Of a DNA stretch of 6,010 bases, positions 1 to 4,624 are shown in pieces. The notes under the pieces are model-generated. The model saw only the letters and a list, made by a program, of their open reading frames with translations, had not been told where the DNA came from and made no database searches. Position numbers and translations under genes: made by a program. Positions within the stretch are counted from its first letter, which is position 1, and the number at the start of each line of letters is the position of its first letter. The DNA is from Ardenticatenales bacterium (GTDB taxonomy: Bacteria > Chloroflexota > Anaerolineae > Promineifilales > UBA4811), in NCBI GenBank assembly GCA_030667645.1, contig DAOUVM010000167.1, positions 1-6,010 of the forward strand, read 5' to 3'.

Positions 1-314
1 CACGTGTGTTGCGCAACCCTGACCCTGATGGAGAGCGGCCGGGTGGCGTGCTTGCCCTGGTGGACGCCGGATATCCGGGCGACTGCAACCTCATCGGCAC
101 TGGTTTGGCCCGATTGTGGGAGCTGTTCGGCGATCATATGCGGGATGAGGCGGCTCTGATGGATGAGGCCGGGCTGGAGGTGATCGCACGACGCGAGTTC
201 GGTGTCGGCGACAGCATTCGGCTGGTTGTCGGCCGGAAGCGTAGCATGATGCGTGAAGCATACGACGCGGGCGCGAGTTCCGCCTTTTGTGCTTCACGCC
301 GGGAAACCAAGTGA
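1..314 (+). CDS. Class I SAM-dependent methyltransferase, C-terminal part (5' end outside window)
   Basis: The reading frame is open from the first bases of the window (codons in phase with position 3) to the TGA at 312-314, so this is the tail of a longer gene; the GTG at position 6 is probably internal. The visible part begins R-V-L-R, then after seven residues R-P-G-G-V-L-A-L-V-D-A-G. This matches the late Rossmann strand of UbiE/type-11 methyltransferases, where 'VLRPGG' is normally contiguous. A helical stretch with a D-E-A-A-L-M-D-E-A-G-L-E-V segment and a final strand ending L-V-V-G-R-K follow, as expected at the end of the fold. The SAM-binding G-x-G-x-G motif would lie upstream and is not seen, so substrate and exact family are open. 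About 25 extra residues after the G-R-K end form a low-complexity tail. The nitroreductase starts 4 nt downstream, so the two are probably co-transcribed. The fold assignment is fairly safe; the substrate is unknown. Confidence 0.72.
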   Translation, partial: RVLRNPDPDGERPGGVLALVDAGYPGDCNLIGTGLARLWELFGDHMRDEAALMDEAGLEVIARREFGVGDSIRLVVGRKRSMMREAYDAGASSAFCASRRETK

Positions 315-318
315 GTCC

Positions 319-951
319 ATGATGGAAAGCATCCCTTCACCAGAATCGTTGCTGGCGTTGCTCAAAGGGCGCCGCAGTATCCGGCGCTACCGGCCGGACC
401 CAGTTCCGGAAGAGATGGTGGCGCAGATATTGGAGGCCGGCCGGTGGGCGCCGTCGGCCAGCAATCGACAGCCATGGTCCTTTGTTGTCGTTCAGGACGA
501 AGAGATTCGCCGCCAGGTCGCCCAGCACGCGGCCTACTTTTTCATCCGTTGGGCGCACGCGGGTGAAGCTCCGCTGCTCATCGTATTGTGTGGTGACGCC
601 CGGAGCTGGCTCTACCGGCGGTTTCTGCATGAGGACATTGGCCTGACCGGTGGGCAGATGATGCTGCAGGCCAAGGCACTGGGTCTGGGCACCTGCTGGC
701 TGGGAGGTGTGGATCGCGAGGCCATTGCTGACGTGCTCAAGCTACCGGAGCAGATGGAGATTGTCGGACTGCTGACGGTGGGCTTTCCGGCCGAGGAGCC
801 ACCCACAACCGCACGCAAGCCCCTGACAGAGATCGTGCACCATGACGTGTACGGCAATCGCTCAATGGATGGGCGCGCTAGCCCGGGGCGGCTCTCGGCG
901 GGGCCGCTGGGAATCCTGCTGCGCCGCTTGCGATTTCCATTTCGAACATAG
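319..951 (+). CDS. Nitroreductase-family FMN oxidoreductase
   Basis: Predicted flavoprotein of 210 residues that would use FMN and a reduced nicotinamide (or another hydride donor) to reduce a substrate that cannot be read from sequence. The N-terminus carries the family's FMN-phosphate signature R18-R19-S20-x-R22-x-Y24. It is followed by A-P-S-A-S-N-R-Q-P-W-S-F at about 44-55, the typical 'APS..N.QPW.F' flavin-contact segment. The second signature, G122-L-G-T-C-W-L-G-G130, is the usual glycine-rich motif near the C-terminal half. Length is normal for small nitroreductases, with about 30 extra basic residues after D-V-Y-G-N. The frame is also open upstream to an ATG at 253, but that would overlap the methyltransferase by 62 nt and add a non-family sequence. 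ATG 319 (or the adjacent ATG 322) fits the domain start and lies 4 nt after the preceding stop. No strong Shine-Dalgarno is visible, so translation is probably coupled to the upstream gene. Confidence 0.88.
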   Translation: MMESIPSPESLLALLKGRRSIRRYRPDPVPEEMVAQILEAGRWAPSASNRQPWSFVVVQDEEIRRQVAQHAAYFFIRWAHAGEAPLLIVLCGDARSWLYRRFLHEDIGLTGGQMMLQAKALGLGTCWLGGVDREAIADVLKLPEQMEIVGLLTVGFPAEEPPTTARKPLTEIVHHDVYGNRSMDGRASPGRLSAGPLGILLRRLRFPFRT

Positions 952-1100
952 GATTTTTCCAAATCAGCCTGACGCGTGATCAAGGGGGGACAGAGGACGA
1001 ATGACGAACGACTGGAGAATCGCACCAGAGGCTAGGACTCGTCACTGTGCACTCGTTCGCGGCGGGAGTTGGATCCGGCTGGTCTGGATTAGGAGTCGAG
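952..1100. other. Intergenic gap between nitroreductase and flavoprotein genes
   Basis: This 149-nt stretch contains no domain-like coding signal. Right after the nitroreductase stop there is a weak 5-bp inverted repeat (952-956 with 961-965, 4-nt loop), too small to call a terminator. I find no convincing -35/-10 pair, so whether the three-gene cassette downstream has its own promoter is undecided. A purine-rich run (AAGGGGGGA at 982-990, then AGAGGA) precedes an ATG at 1001. The frame it opens runs about 60 codons out of phase into the next gene, is arginine-rich and looks like a shadow frame. Confidence 0.5.
1091..1095 (+). promoter_or_regulatory. Ribosome binding site AGGAG that fixes a TTG start at 1101
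   Basis: AGGAG sits 5 nt before the TTG codon at 1101-1103. The frame is open further up to a GTG at 1047, which has a weaker AGGA about 9 nt ahead. The 18 residues that start would add are glycine- and serine-rich and precede the dinucleotide-binding motif, which in this family starts almost at the N-terminus. The TTG is therefore the better start. Confidence 0.62.
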
Positions 1101-2270
1101 TTGGAGTACGACATTATCATCGTCGGTGCAGGTCCGGCCGGGCTTGCCACCGGATTGAACCTGGCGCAGTCTGCACCTGACCTGGCTCAACGCACGCTGA
1201 TTCTGGAGCGGGAGCATCATCCCCGCCCCAAGCTCTGCGCCGGCGGCGTCTTGCCGGGTGCGGAGGTCTGCCTGCGGAAGTTGGGCCTGGACATGCTGAG
1301 CGCTGTCCCCTCGGTCCCGGTGCAGGAGATGCACCTGCGATTTGAGGGGCGGAGCGTTGTCCTCCGCCGTGAACCGGCCTGCTTTCGGGTCGTCCGGAGA
1401 GAGCAGTTCGACGGCTGGTTGGCCGACACAGCCCGGGAGCGAGGTCTGGCGATCCAGGAAGGGACGCGCGTCCTGGAGGTGTGTCCCCCCAATGGGCCGC
1501 GGCACAGGGCGGGCGGAGATGTCCTTGACGGCCTGGTCACGGTGAGGACCGATCGGGGGACGTATCACGCGCGCGCCGTCGTTGGAGCGGATGGAGCACT
1601 GAGCACGGTCCGGCGGGCGGTGGTCAGCACGCAGGCGCCGCAGGTCGCCCGTGTGCTGGAGGTGAGACTGCCGGCCGCCACCGGGGCGCGGACGGGAAGG
1701 GCCAAACGGGCTATCTTTGATTTTTCCTGGATACCCGATGGGGTTCAGGGTTACTATTGGGACTTTCCCTCACAGGACGGTGGGCAGGCGGAGCGTACAT
1801 GGGGGGTCTATGACAGCCGAACCTATCGTCGGGTTCGGGCCACCTCCCTCAAACCGGTGTTGCAGGGCGCGCTGGCTCGCGCGGGCAGGTCGCTCGATCA
1901 GCACAAGCTGGAGGGGCATCCCCTGCGTTGGTTTCGGCGACGCGGGACCTTTGCCGCCCCGCATATCTTGCTGGCTGGCGATGCGGCCGGGACAGACTCT
2001 CTAGTGGGCGAGGGGATCAGTTTCGCGCTGGGCTACGGGGAGGTAGCGGCCGAAGCGCTGCGCGCTGCGTTTGCGGACGGTGATTTCTCTTTCTCGGGCT
2101 ATCGCCAGCGAATCATGGCGCATCAGATCGGCCGTTCTATGAGCCGGCGCGCGATGGGGGCGGCATTGCTCTACGGCCTTCGAAACCGGCGCCTGCTCTG
2201 GTTGCTTTGGCCGCTAATCGGGTGGGCGGCCAATCGCTTTTTCGTCGGTTGGGATTGGGGTGCGGAGTGA
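1101..2270 (+). CDS. Geranylgeranyl reductase family FAD-dependent oxidoreductase
   Basis: Predicted 389-residue flavoprotein of the geranylgeranyl reductase/PHBH-like superfamily, whose members reduce isoprenoid double bonds in chlorophyll side chains, archaeal lipids or menaquinones, or act as related monooxygenases. The N-terminus has the FAD Rossmann motif G9-A-G-P-A-G14 after a hydrophobic strand. P-K-L-C46-A-G-G-V is the cysteine/glycine signature typical of GGR proteins. R-V-V-R-R-E-Q-F-D and V-V-G-A-D164-G-A-L-S-x-V-R-R form the second FAD-contact block, and G293-D-A-A-G297 with G303-E-G-I306 is the third FAD motif. The length is normal. The last 40 residues (A-L-L-Y-G-L, then L-L-W-L-L-W-P-L-I-G-W) are strongly hydrophobic, suggesting membrane association, which fits a lipid substrate. 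The start is taken as TTG 1101 because of AGGAG at 1091; GTG 1047 would give 407 residues. The stop overlaps the next gene by 11 nt, implying translational coupling. The family is safe; the substrate (carotenoid, quinone, dolichol-like or other) is not determined. Confidence 0.88.
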   Translation: MEYDIIIVGAGPAGLATGLNLAQSAPDLAQRTLILEREHHPRPKLCAGGVLPGAEVCLRKLGLDMLSAVPSVPVQEMHLRFEGRSVVLRREPACFRVVRREQFDGWLADTARERGLAIQEGTRVLEVCPPNGPRHRAGGDVLDGLVTVRTDRGTYHARAVVGADGALSTVRRAVVSTQAPQVARVLEVRLPAATGARTGRAKRAIFDFSWIPDGVQGYYWDFPSQDGGQAERTWGVYDSRTYRRVRATSLKPVLQGALARAGRSLDQHKLEGHPLRWFRRRGTFAAPHILLAGDAAGTDSLVGEGISFALGYGEVAAEALRAAFADGDFSFSGYRQRIMAHQIGRSMSRRAMGAALLYGLRNRRLLWLLWPLIGWAANRFFVGWDWGAE

Positions 2271-3267
2271 TCCAATAGCCGACACGGTCGTGGCGCCTCC
2301 CCGGGACATTGGCATCATCCTGAGCTATCGTTGTCACAGCGGATGCAAGCATTGCCTGTACAACTGTGGACCTCGATGGCCAAAGGAGCCGATGTCCCTT
2401 GACGTACTGCGGCGAGCCCTGGAGACTGCAGCCGGTTGGCCCAATTCACCGCAGGTTCATCTCACGGGCGGAGAGCCCTTCCTGTTCTTCGAGTTGCTGC
2501 TGGAAGGTACCCGAATCGCGGCCGACCTGGGGATTACCGCCTATGTGGAAACCAGCGCCATGTGGTGTGTGGATGAGGATGTGGCTATCGAGCGTTTCCG
2601 AAGGTTGCGCGATGCTGGGCTGGCGGCAGTGCTGATCAGTTGCTCCCCGTTCCACGCGGTCAAGATCCCGCCGATCCGCACCTTGAATGCCGTCCGGGCC
2701 GCATTACAGGTGTTTGGATCGCAGCGGACCACTGTCTACTTGGCCGAGTTCCTGCAGATTGTGCAAGAGTTTGATCTGGAGACTCCGACACCGTTGGAGC
2801 GCTACGAGGAGCGGTTTGGCGCCGAGCAGGCGAGCCGGATTCTTTGGGGCGGCTATGGGATCATCCCGGGCGGCCGGGCGGGGTACAAGCTGGGTCACCT
2901 GGTGGAGTGCCAGCCGGCCGAGGTTTTCCGGGAAGAGAACTGCGCCGGGAATATTCTCTACGCCCACCATTCCCACATGGATTTGTATGGCAACTATATC
3001 CCGGCCTTTTGTGGTGGGCTTGCGGCGGCCGATTGGCGCACCGAGGATCCATTCCAGAGGCCGCACCCCGAGTTGGTCGAGCTACTGATTGAGCGCGGGC
3101 CGTATGGGCTGTTTGCGATGGCGCAGGAGCGGTATGATTATCGGCCGTTGCCCGGCGACTATGCGGGGAGATGTCATCTTTGTGTGGATGTGCGGTGGCA
3201 TTTGGCCCAGGTCAAGCCAGACGATTATCCAGAGCTGCGGCCGGTCGGCTTTTACGAGAACATCTGA
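2260..3267 (+). CDS. Radical SAM protein with C-terminal SPASM/twitch-like cysteines
   Basis: Predicted 335-residue radical SAM enzyme that would cleave S-adenosylmethionine with a [4Fe-4S] cluster to start radical chemistry on an unknown substrate. The cluster motif is C25-H-S-G-C29-K-H-C32 (CxxxCxxC), preceded by strand I-I-L-S-Y-R and followed by one more cysteine, C36. T69-G-G-E-P73 is the SAM-binding GGE motif. The C-terminal half holds five further cysteines: C217, C228, C251, C305 and C308. C228-A-G-N and, before C251, H-M-D-L-Y-G244-N-Y-I-P resemble the opening of a SPASM domain (C...G...C). C305-x-x-C308 could supply the remaining ligands, so one auxiliary Fe-S cluster is plausible. 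The start is GTG 2260, inside the end of the preceding reductase gene (11-nt overlap); GTG 2290 is an alternative. No substrate peptide gene was seen nearby. The superfamily is certain; the subfamily and reaction are not recognised. Confidence 0.88.
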   Translation: MRSDPIADTVVAPPRDIGIILSYRCHSGCKHCLYNCGPRWPKEPMSLDVLRRALETAAGWPNSPQVHLTGGEPFLFFELLLEGTRIAADLGITAYVETSAMWCVDEDVAIERFRRLRDAGLAAVLISCSPFHAVKIPPIRTLNAVRAALQVFGSQRTTVYLAEFLQIVQEFDLETPTPLERYEERFGAEQASRILWGGYGIIPGGRAGYKLGHLVECQPAEVFREENCAGNILYAHHSHMDLYGNYIPAFCGGLAAADWRTEDPFQRPHPELVELLIERGPYGLFAMAQERYDYRPLPGDYAGRCHLCVDVRWHLAQVKPDDYPELRPVGFYENI

Positions 3268-3283
3268 TGAGTATGATCACGGA
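3258..3283 (+). repeat. Junction repeat, copy 1
   Basis: GAACATCT followed by a stop/start overlap (TGATG) and GAGTATGATCACGGA. It aligns with 3441-3463 with 21 of 23 aligned bases identical and one 3-nt indel. Copy 1 covers the last codons (N-I-stop) of the radical SAM gene and an ATG in the same phase as the real start of the membrane-protein gene 183 nt further on. Confidence 0.7.
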
Positions 3284-3344
3284 CGTCGGGCCGGCGAAGG
3301 CCTGCGTTCGCTACAGTCGCAGGGCCGGGGCCTTGCCCGGATGA
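3267..3344 (+). CDS. Possible 25-codon ORF or false start overlapping the radical SAM stop
   Basis: The ATG at 3267 overlaps the radical SAM stop (TGATG) and opens a frame of 25 codons closed by TGA at 3342-3344. The product would begin M-S-M-I-T-D, very like M-S-M-T-E-A at the start of the membrane protein in the same phase. It has no recognisable domain and no good Shine-Dalgarno. Three explanations are possible: a relic of a duplicated gene start, a short leader peptide, or no translation at all. I favour the relic. Confidence 0.2.
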   Translation: MSMITDVGPAKACVRYSRRAGALPG

Positions 3345-3449
3345 AACCGCCGGAGAGGCCGTGGGGGGTGTGATCCGTTGCAGGACCCTGCGCCAACCGG
3401 TGGCAACGATGATTGAGCGCCGGCCGCCAGAGCTGTTCGGGAACATCTA
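3268..3449 (+). pseudogene. Inter-gene segment that may be a decayed duplicate of the radical SAM 3' end
   Basis: The two junction repeats are offset by exactly 183 nt (61 codons), and the 182 bases between the two genes have no independent gene of convincing length. In the radical SAM phase the frame is open from 3277 to the TAA at 3448, and it ends E-R-R-P-P-E-L-F-G-N-I-stop. The real gene ends E-L-R-P-V-G-F-Y-E-N-I-stop. About 32 bases before each stop align at roughly two-thirds identity by eye. Upstream of that the resemblance fades: an M-I-E-R-R-P/L-I-E-R-G-P match and a shared CGGTGGCA suggest internal deletions but could be chance. The reading is a degraded partial tandem duplication. 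Confidence 0.35.
3301..3336 (+). other. Two overlapping, mutually exclusive hairpins between genes
   Basis: CCTGCG at 3301-3306 can pair with CGCAGG at 3318-3323 (11-nt loop). GCAGGGC at 3319-3325 can instead pair with GCCTTGC at 3330-3336 (7 bp with one G-U, 4-nt loop). The arms share 3319-3323, so only one can form at a time. No T-run follows, so this is not an intrinsic terminator. It may affect mRNA processing or coupling, or may be a by-product of high GC. Confidence 0.3.
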
Positions 3450-3463
3450 ATGAGCATGACGGA
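3441..3463 (+). repeat. Junction repeat, copy 2 (carries the real start of the membrane gene)
   Basis: GAACATCT, then TAATG (stop overlapping start) and GAGCATGACGGA, matching 3258-3283. The GGGA at 3439-3442, 7 nt before ATG 3450, is the only Shine-Dalgarno-like element. The start codon shares its A with the TAA that closes the open frame upstream. Confidence 0.7.
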
Positions 3464-4346
3464 AGCGAATCCCCCTCCGGATACCAGGATAGGGCGCCTG
3501 ATCGCTGAACTCGGCTGGACGCGATCGAGCTACTGGCTGATGAGCGCTTTTGCAGCAACCCTGTTCCTGTTGGGAACGGTCTGGTGGCCACTGGCCGAAG
3601 AGTATTTGGCGATGATTGACTGGTCCCGGCCACTCTGGGGCCAACTGGATTGGCTGCTGATCGGTGTTTTCTTTGCCATGTCGTTGCTCATCATGGCTGG
3701 GGCCGATCTGAAGGCGGACGTCTGGATACTCATTGTGGGGCTGGGCGGCGGGCTGGTGATCGAAAGCTGGGGCACTCGGACCGAGTTGTGGATCTACTAT
3801 ACGCTTGAACGGCCGCCATTGTGGATCATCCCGGCCTGGCCAATTGCTAGCCTCTCCATTGACCGATTGGTTCGGATCTTGAACCACCTGGCACCACCAC
3901 TACGTCGCAAAGCGTTCCCAGTTCTCTATTGGCTGATTCTGCCCTTGTTCTACATGCTGATGCTCCGCTTTGTCTGGCCCACGCTGGACAAACCCATGAC
4001 CTGGGCAGCGCTGCTCCTCAGCGCGTTGCTCATTGCCTCCAAGAACGATAACCGGATGGCGGTGCTGACCTTTGCGGCCGGAACGGGTTTGGGTTACTTT
4101 CTGGAGAGGTGGGGCACCACCAGGCTCTGCTGGACCTACTATACCGGGCAGACGCCGCCCCTGTTTGCCGTGCTGGCGCACGGGATGGCGGCCTTGGCCT
4201 TTTGGCGGACGGTATGGCTGCTGAAAGGTCTGAGATCGCGAGCAAGCGAATCCGGAGCAGCGCTGACAAGATACCTCGGCCGTTCCCGGGGACTAGACAG
4301 AGTGTATGTCGATCTGCGTAGTCTATTCACTCGCACGCGACGATGA
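3450..4346 (+). CDS. Polytopic membrane protein of unknown function with internal duplication
   Basis: Predicted 298-residue integral membrane protein with about eight helices (roughly residues 28-48, 67-87, 90-105, 123-144, 156-177, 183-198, 203-218, 236-258), a short polar N-terminus and a basic C-terminal tail. It contains two halves with a constant 114-residue offset and no gaps through the core. E105-x-W107-G-T109, W114-x-Y116-Y-T118, P122-P-L124 and R139 correspond to E219-x-W221-G-T223, W228-x-Y230-Y-T232, P236-P-L238 and R253. The conserved glutamate, tryptophans and tyrosines lie at or just after the third helix of each half, facing what should be the membrane boundary, as in a substrate or metal site. 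I do not recognise the family. It faintly recalls small carotenoid-modifying membrane proteins (lycopene cyclase domain, CruF-like), but that is not strong enough to name. The gene follows the GGR and radical SAM genes, so a role in lipid or isoprenoid modification or transport is inferred from context only. Confidence 0.88.
   Translation: MSMTEANPPPDTRIGRLIAELGWTRSSYWLMSAFAATLFLLGTVWWPLAEEYLAMIDWSRPLWGQLDWLLIGVFFAMSLLIMAGADLKADVWILIVGLGGGLVIESWGTRTELWIYYTLERPPLWIIPAWPIASLSIDRLVRILNHLAPPLRRKAFPVLYWLILPLFYMLMLRFVWPTLDKPMTWAALLLSALLIASKNDNRMAVLTFAAGTGLGYFLERWGTTRLCWTYYTGQTPPLFAVLAHGMAALAFWRTVWLLKGLRSRASESGAALTRYLGRSRGLDRVYVDLRSLFTRTRR
3717..3866 (+). repeat. Internal protein repeat, unit A (residues 90-139)
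   Basis: Codes for one transmembrane helix, the motif E-S-W-G-T-R-T-E-L-W-I-Y-Y-T, a P-P-L turn and the following helix up to R139. It is colinear with unit B at 4059-4208 at a fixed 342-nt (114-codon) offset. The resemblance is at protein level in the motif; the flanking helices have diverged, indicating an old duplication. Confidence 0.8.
4059..4208 (+). repeat. Internal protein repeat, unit B (residues 204-253)
   Basis: Second copy, with E-R-W-G-T-T-R-L-C-W-T-Y-Y-T, a P-P-L turn and R253. The charged residues differ from unit A (R-L-C in place of T-E-L before the tryptophan; H244 where unit A has D90-type spacing and P128-A-W), so the two sites may not be equivalent. Confidence 0.8.
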
Positions 4347-4365
4347 CGCCAGTCTCCGTCGGACT

Positions 4366-4453
4366 CCGCCTCTGTTCTGCACTCTATCGCCCGCGTTGAT
4401 GCCATCGCCCGTTTCGGCCGATGGAGACCACTGAGCGATCAACAGAACAGCGG
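4366..4453 (+). terminator. Nested inverted repeats downstream of the membrane gene, possible terminator or structured RNA
   Basis: Outer arms: CCG at 4366-4368 plus CTGTTCTG at 4372-4379 pair with CAGAACAG at 4443-4450 plus CGG at 4451-4453, leaving a 3-nt bulge. Inside, CCATCG at 4402-4407 and CCG at 4409-4411 pair with CGG at 4415-4417 and CGATGG at 4419-4424, with a TTT loop and one C-C mismatch. It begins 19 nt after the stop of the membrane gene. No T-run follows, so an ordinary intrinsic terminator is unlikely. It may protect the 3' end or precede Rho-dependent termination. Confidence 0.35.
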
Positions 4454-4472
4454 TTAGGGCAGTAGCAAACGA

Positions 4473-4495
4473 CCGCCTCCGATTCCCCAAGGCGG
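4473..4495 (+). other. Small hairpin upstream of the promoter
   Basis: CCGCCT at 4473-4478 pairs with AGGCGG at 4490-4495 around an 11-nt loop. It lies just before the -35 region of the acyl-CoA synthetase promoter. It could be an operator-like inverted repeat or the last hairpin of the upstream transcript; no T-run follows. The rest of the 4347-4624 gap shows no gene. Confidence 0.25.
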
Positions 4496-4503
4496 CCGCT
4501 TGA

Positions 4504-4531
4504 TTGCGTTCTCTGGCGAGCTTGGTACAAT
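4504..4531 (+). promoter_or_regulatory. Probable sigma-70-type promoter with extended -10
   Basis: TTGCGT (4504-4509), a 16-nt spacer and TACAAT (4526-4531, one mismatch to TATAAT). TG at 4523-4524, one base ahead of the -10, makes an extended -10 element. Transcription would start near 4538, leaving an untranslated leader of almost 90 nt before ATG 4625. It is the best promoter match in the window and supports independent transcription of the acyl-CoA synthetase. Confidence 0.5.
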
Positions 4532-4610
4532 GTGACTGTTGGCCCGTAGTGTGATCACGGCCGTTGCTGGTGAAAGAGGGGTGGAACGGACGGTTTTTTG
4601 GATTATTCTG

Positions 4611-4616
4611 GGAGGG
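4611..4616 (+). promoter_or_regulatory. Ribosome binding site GGAGGG for the acyl-CoA synthetase
   Basis: GGAGGG lies 8 nt before ATG 4625. A second in-frame ATG at 4631 would be 14 nt away, so 4625 is preferred. Confidence 0.75.
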
Positions 4617-4624
4617 AGCGAACC

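Noticed and set aside
952..965. Inverted repeat with a T-run after the nitroreductase, considered as an intrinsic terminator
   Set aside because: The stem is only 5 AT-rich base pairs, and the T-run is inside the stem and loop, not after it.
1001..1181. ATG at 1001 preceded by purine-rich sequence, opening a frame of about 60 codons
   Set aside because: It runs out of phase into the flavoprotein gene, and its product is rich in Arg, His and Cys, as expected of a wrong frame.
612..1568. Long minus-strand open frames (612-1025 and 1089-1568)
   Set aside because: They lie opposite well-supported plus-strand genes, have arginine/proline/serine-rich translations without domains, and no upstream ribosome binding site. 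They are shadows of GC-rich codon usage.
3089..3373. 94-codon plus-strand frame spanning the radical SAM 3' end and the inter-gene segment
   Set aside because: Most of it is out of phase with the radical SAM gene, and the part past 3267 shows no domain or start signal.
4551..4558. GTGATCAC palindrome in the acyl-CoA synthetase leader, considered as an operator
   Set aside because: Eight-base palindromes are expected every few hundred bases by chance, and it does not match the FadR or CRP operator patterns I know.
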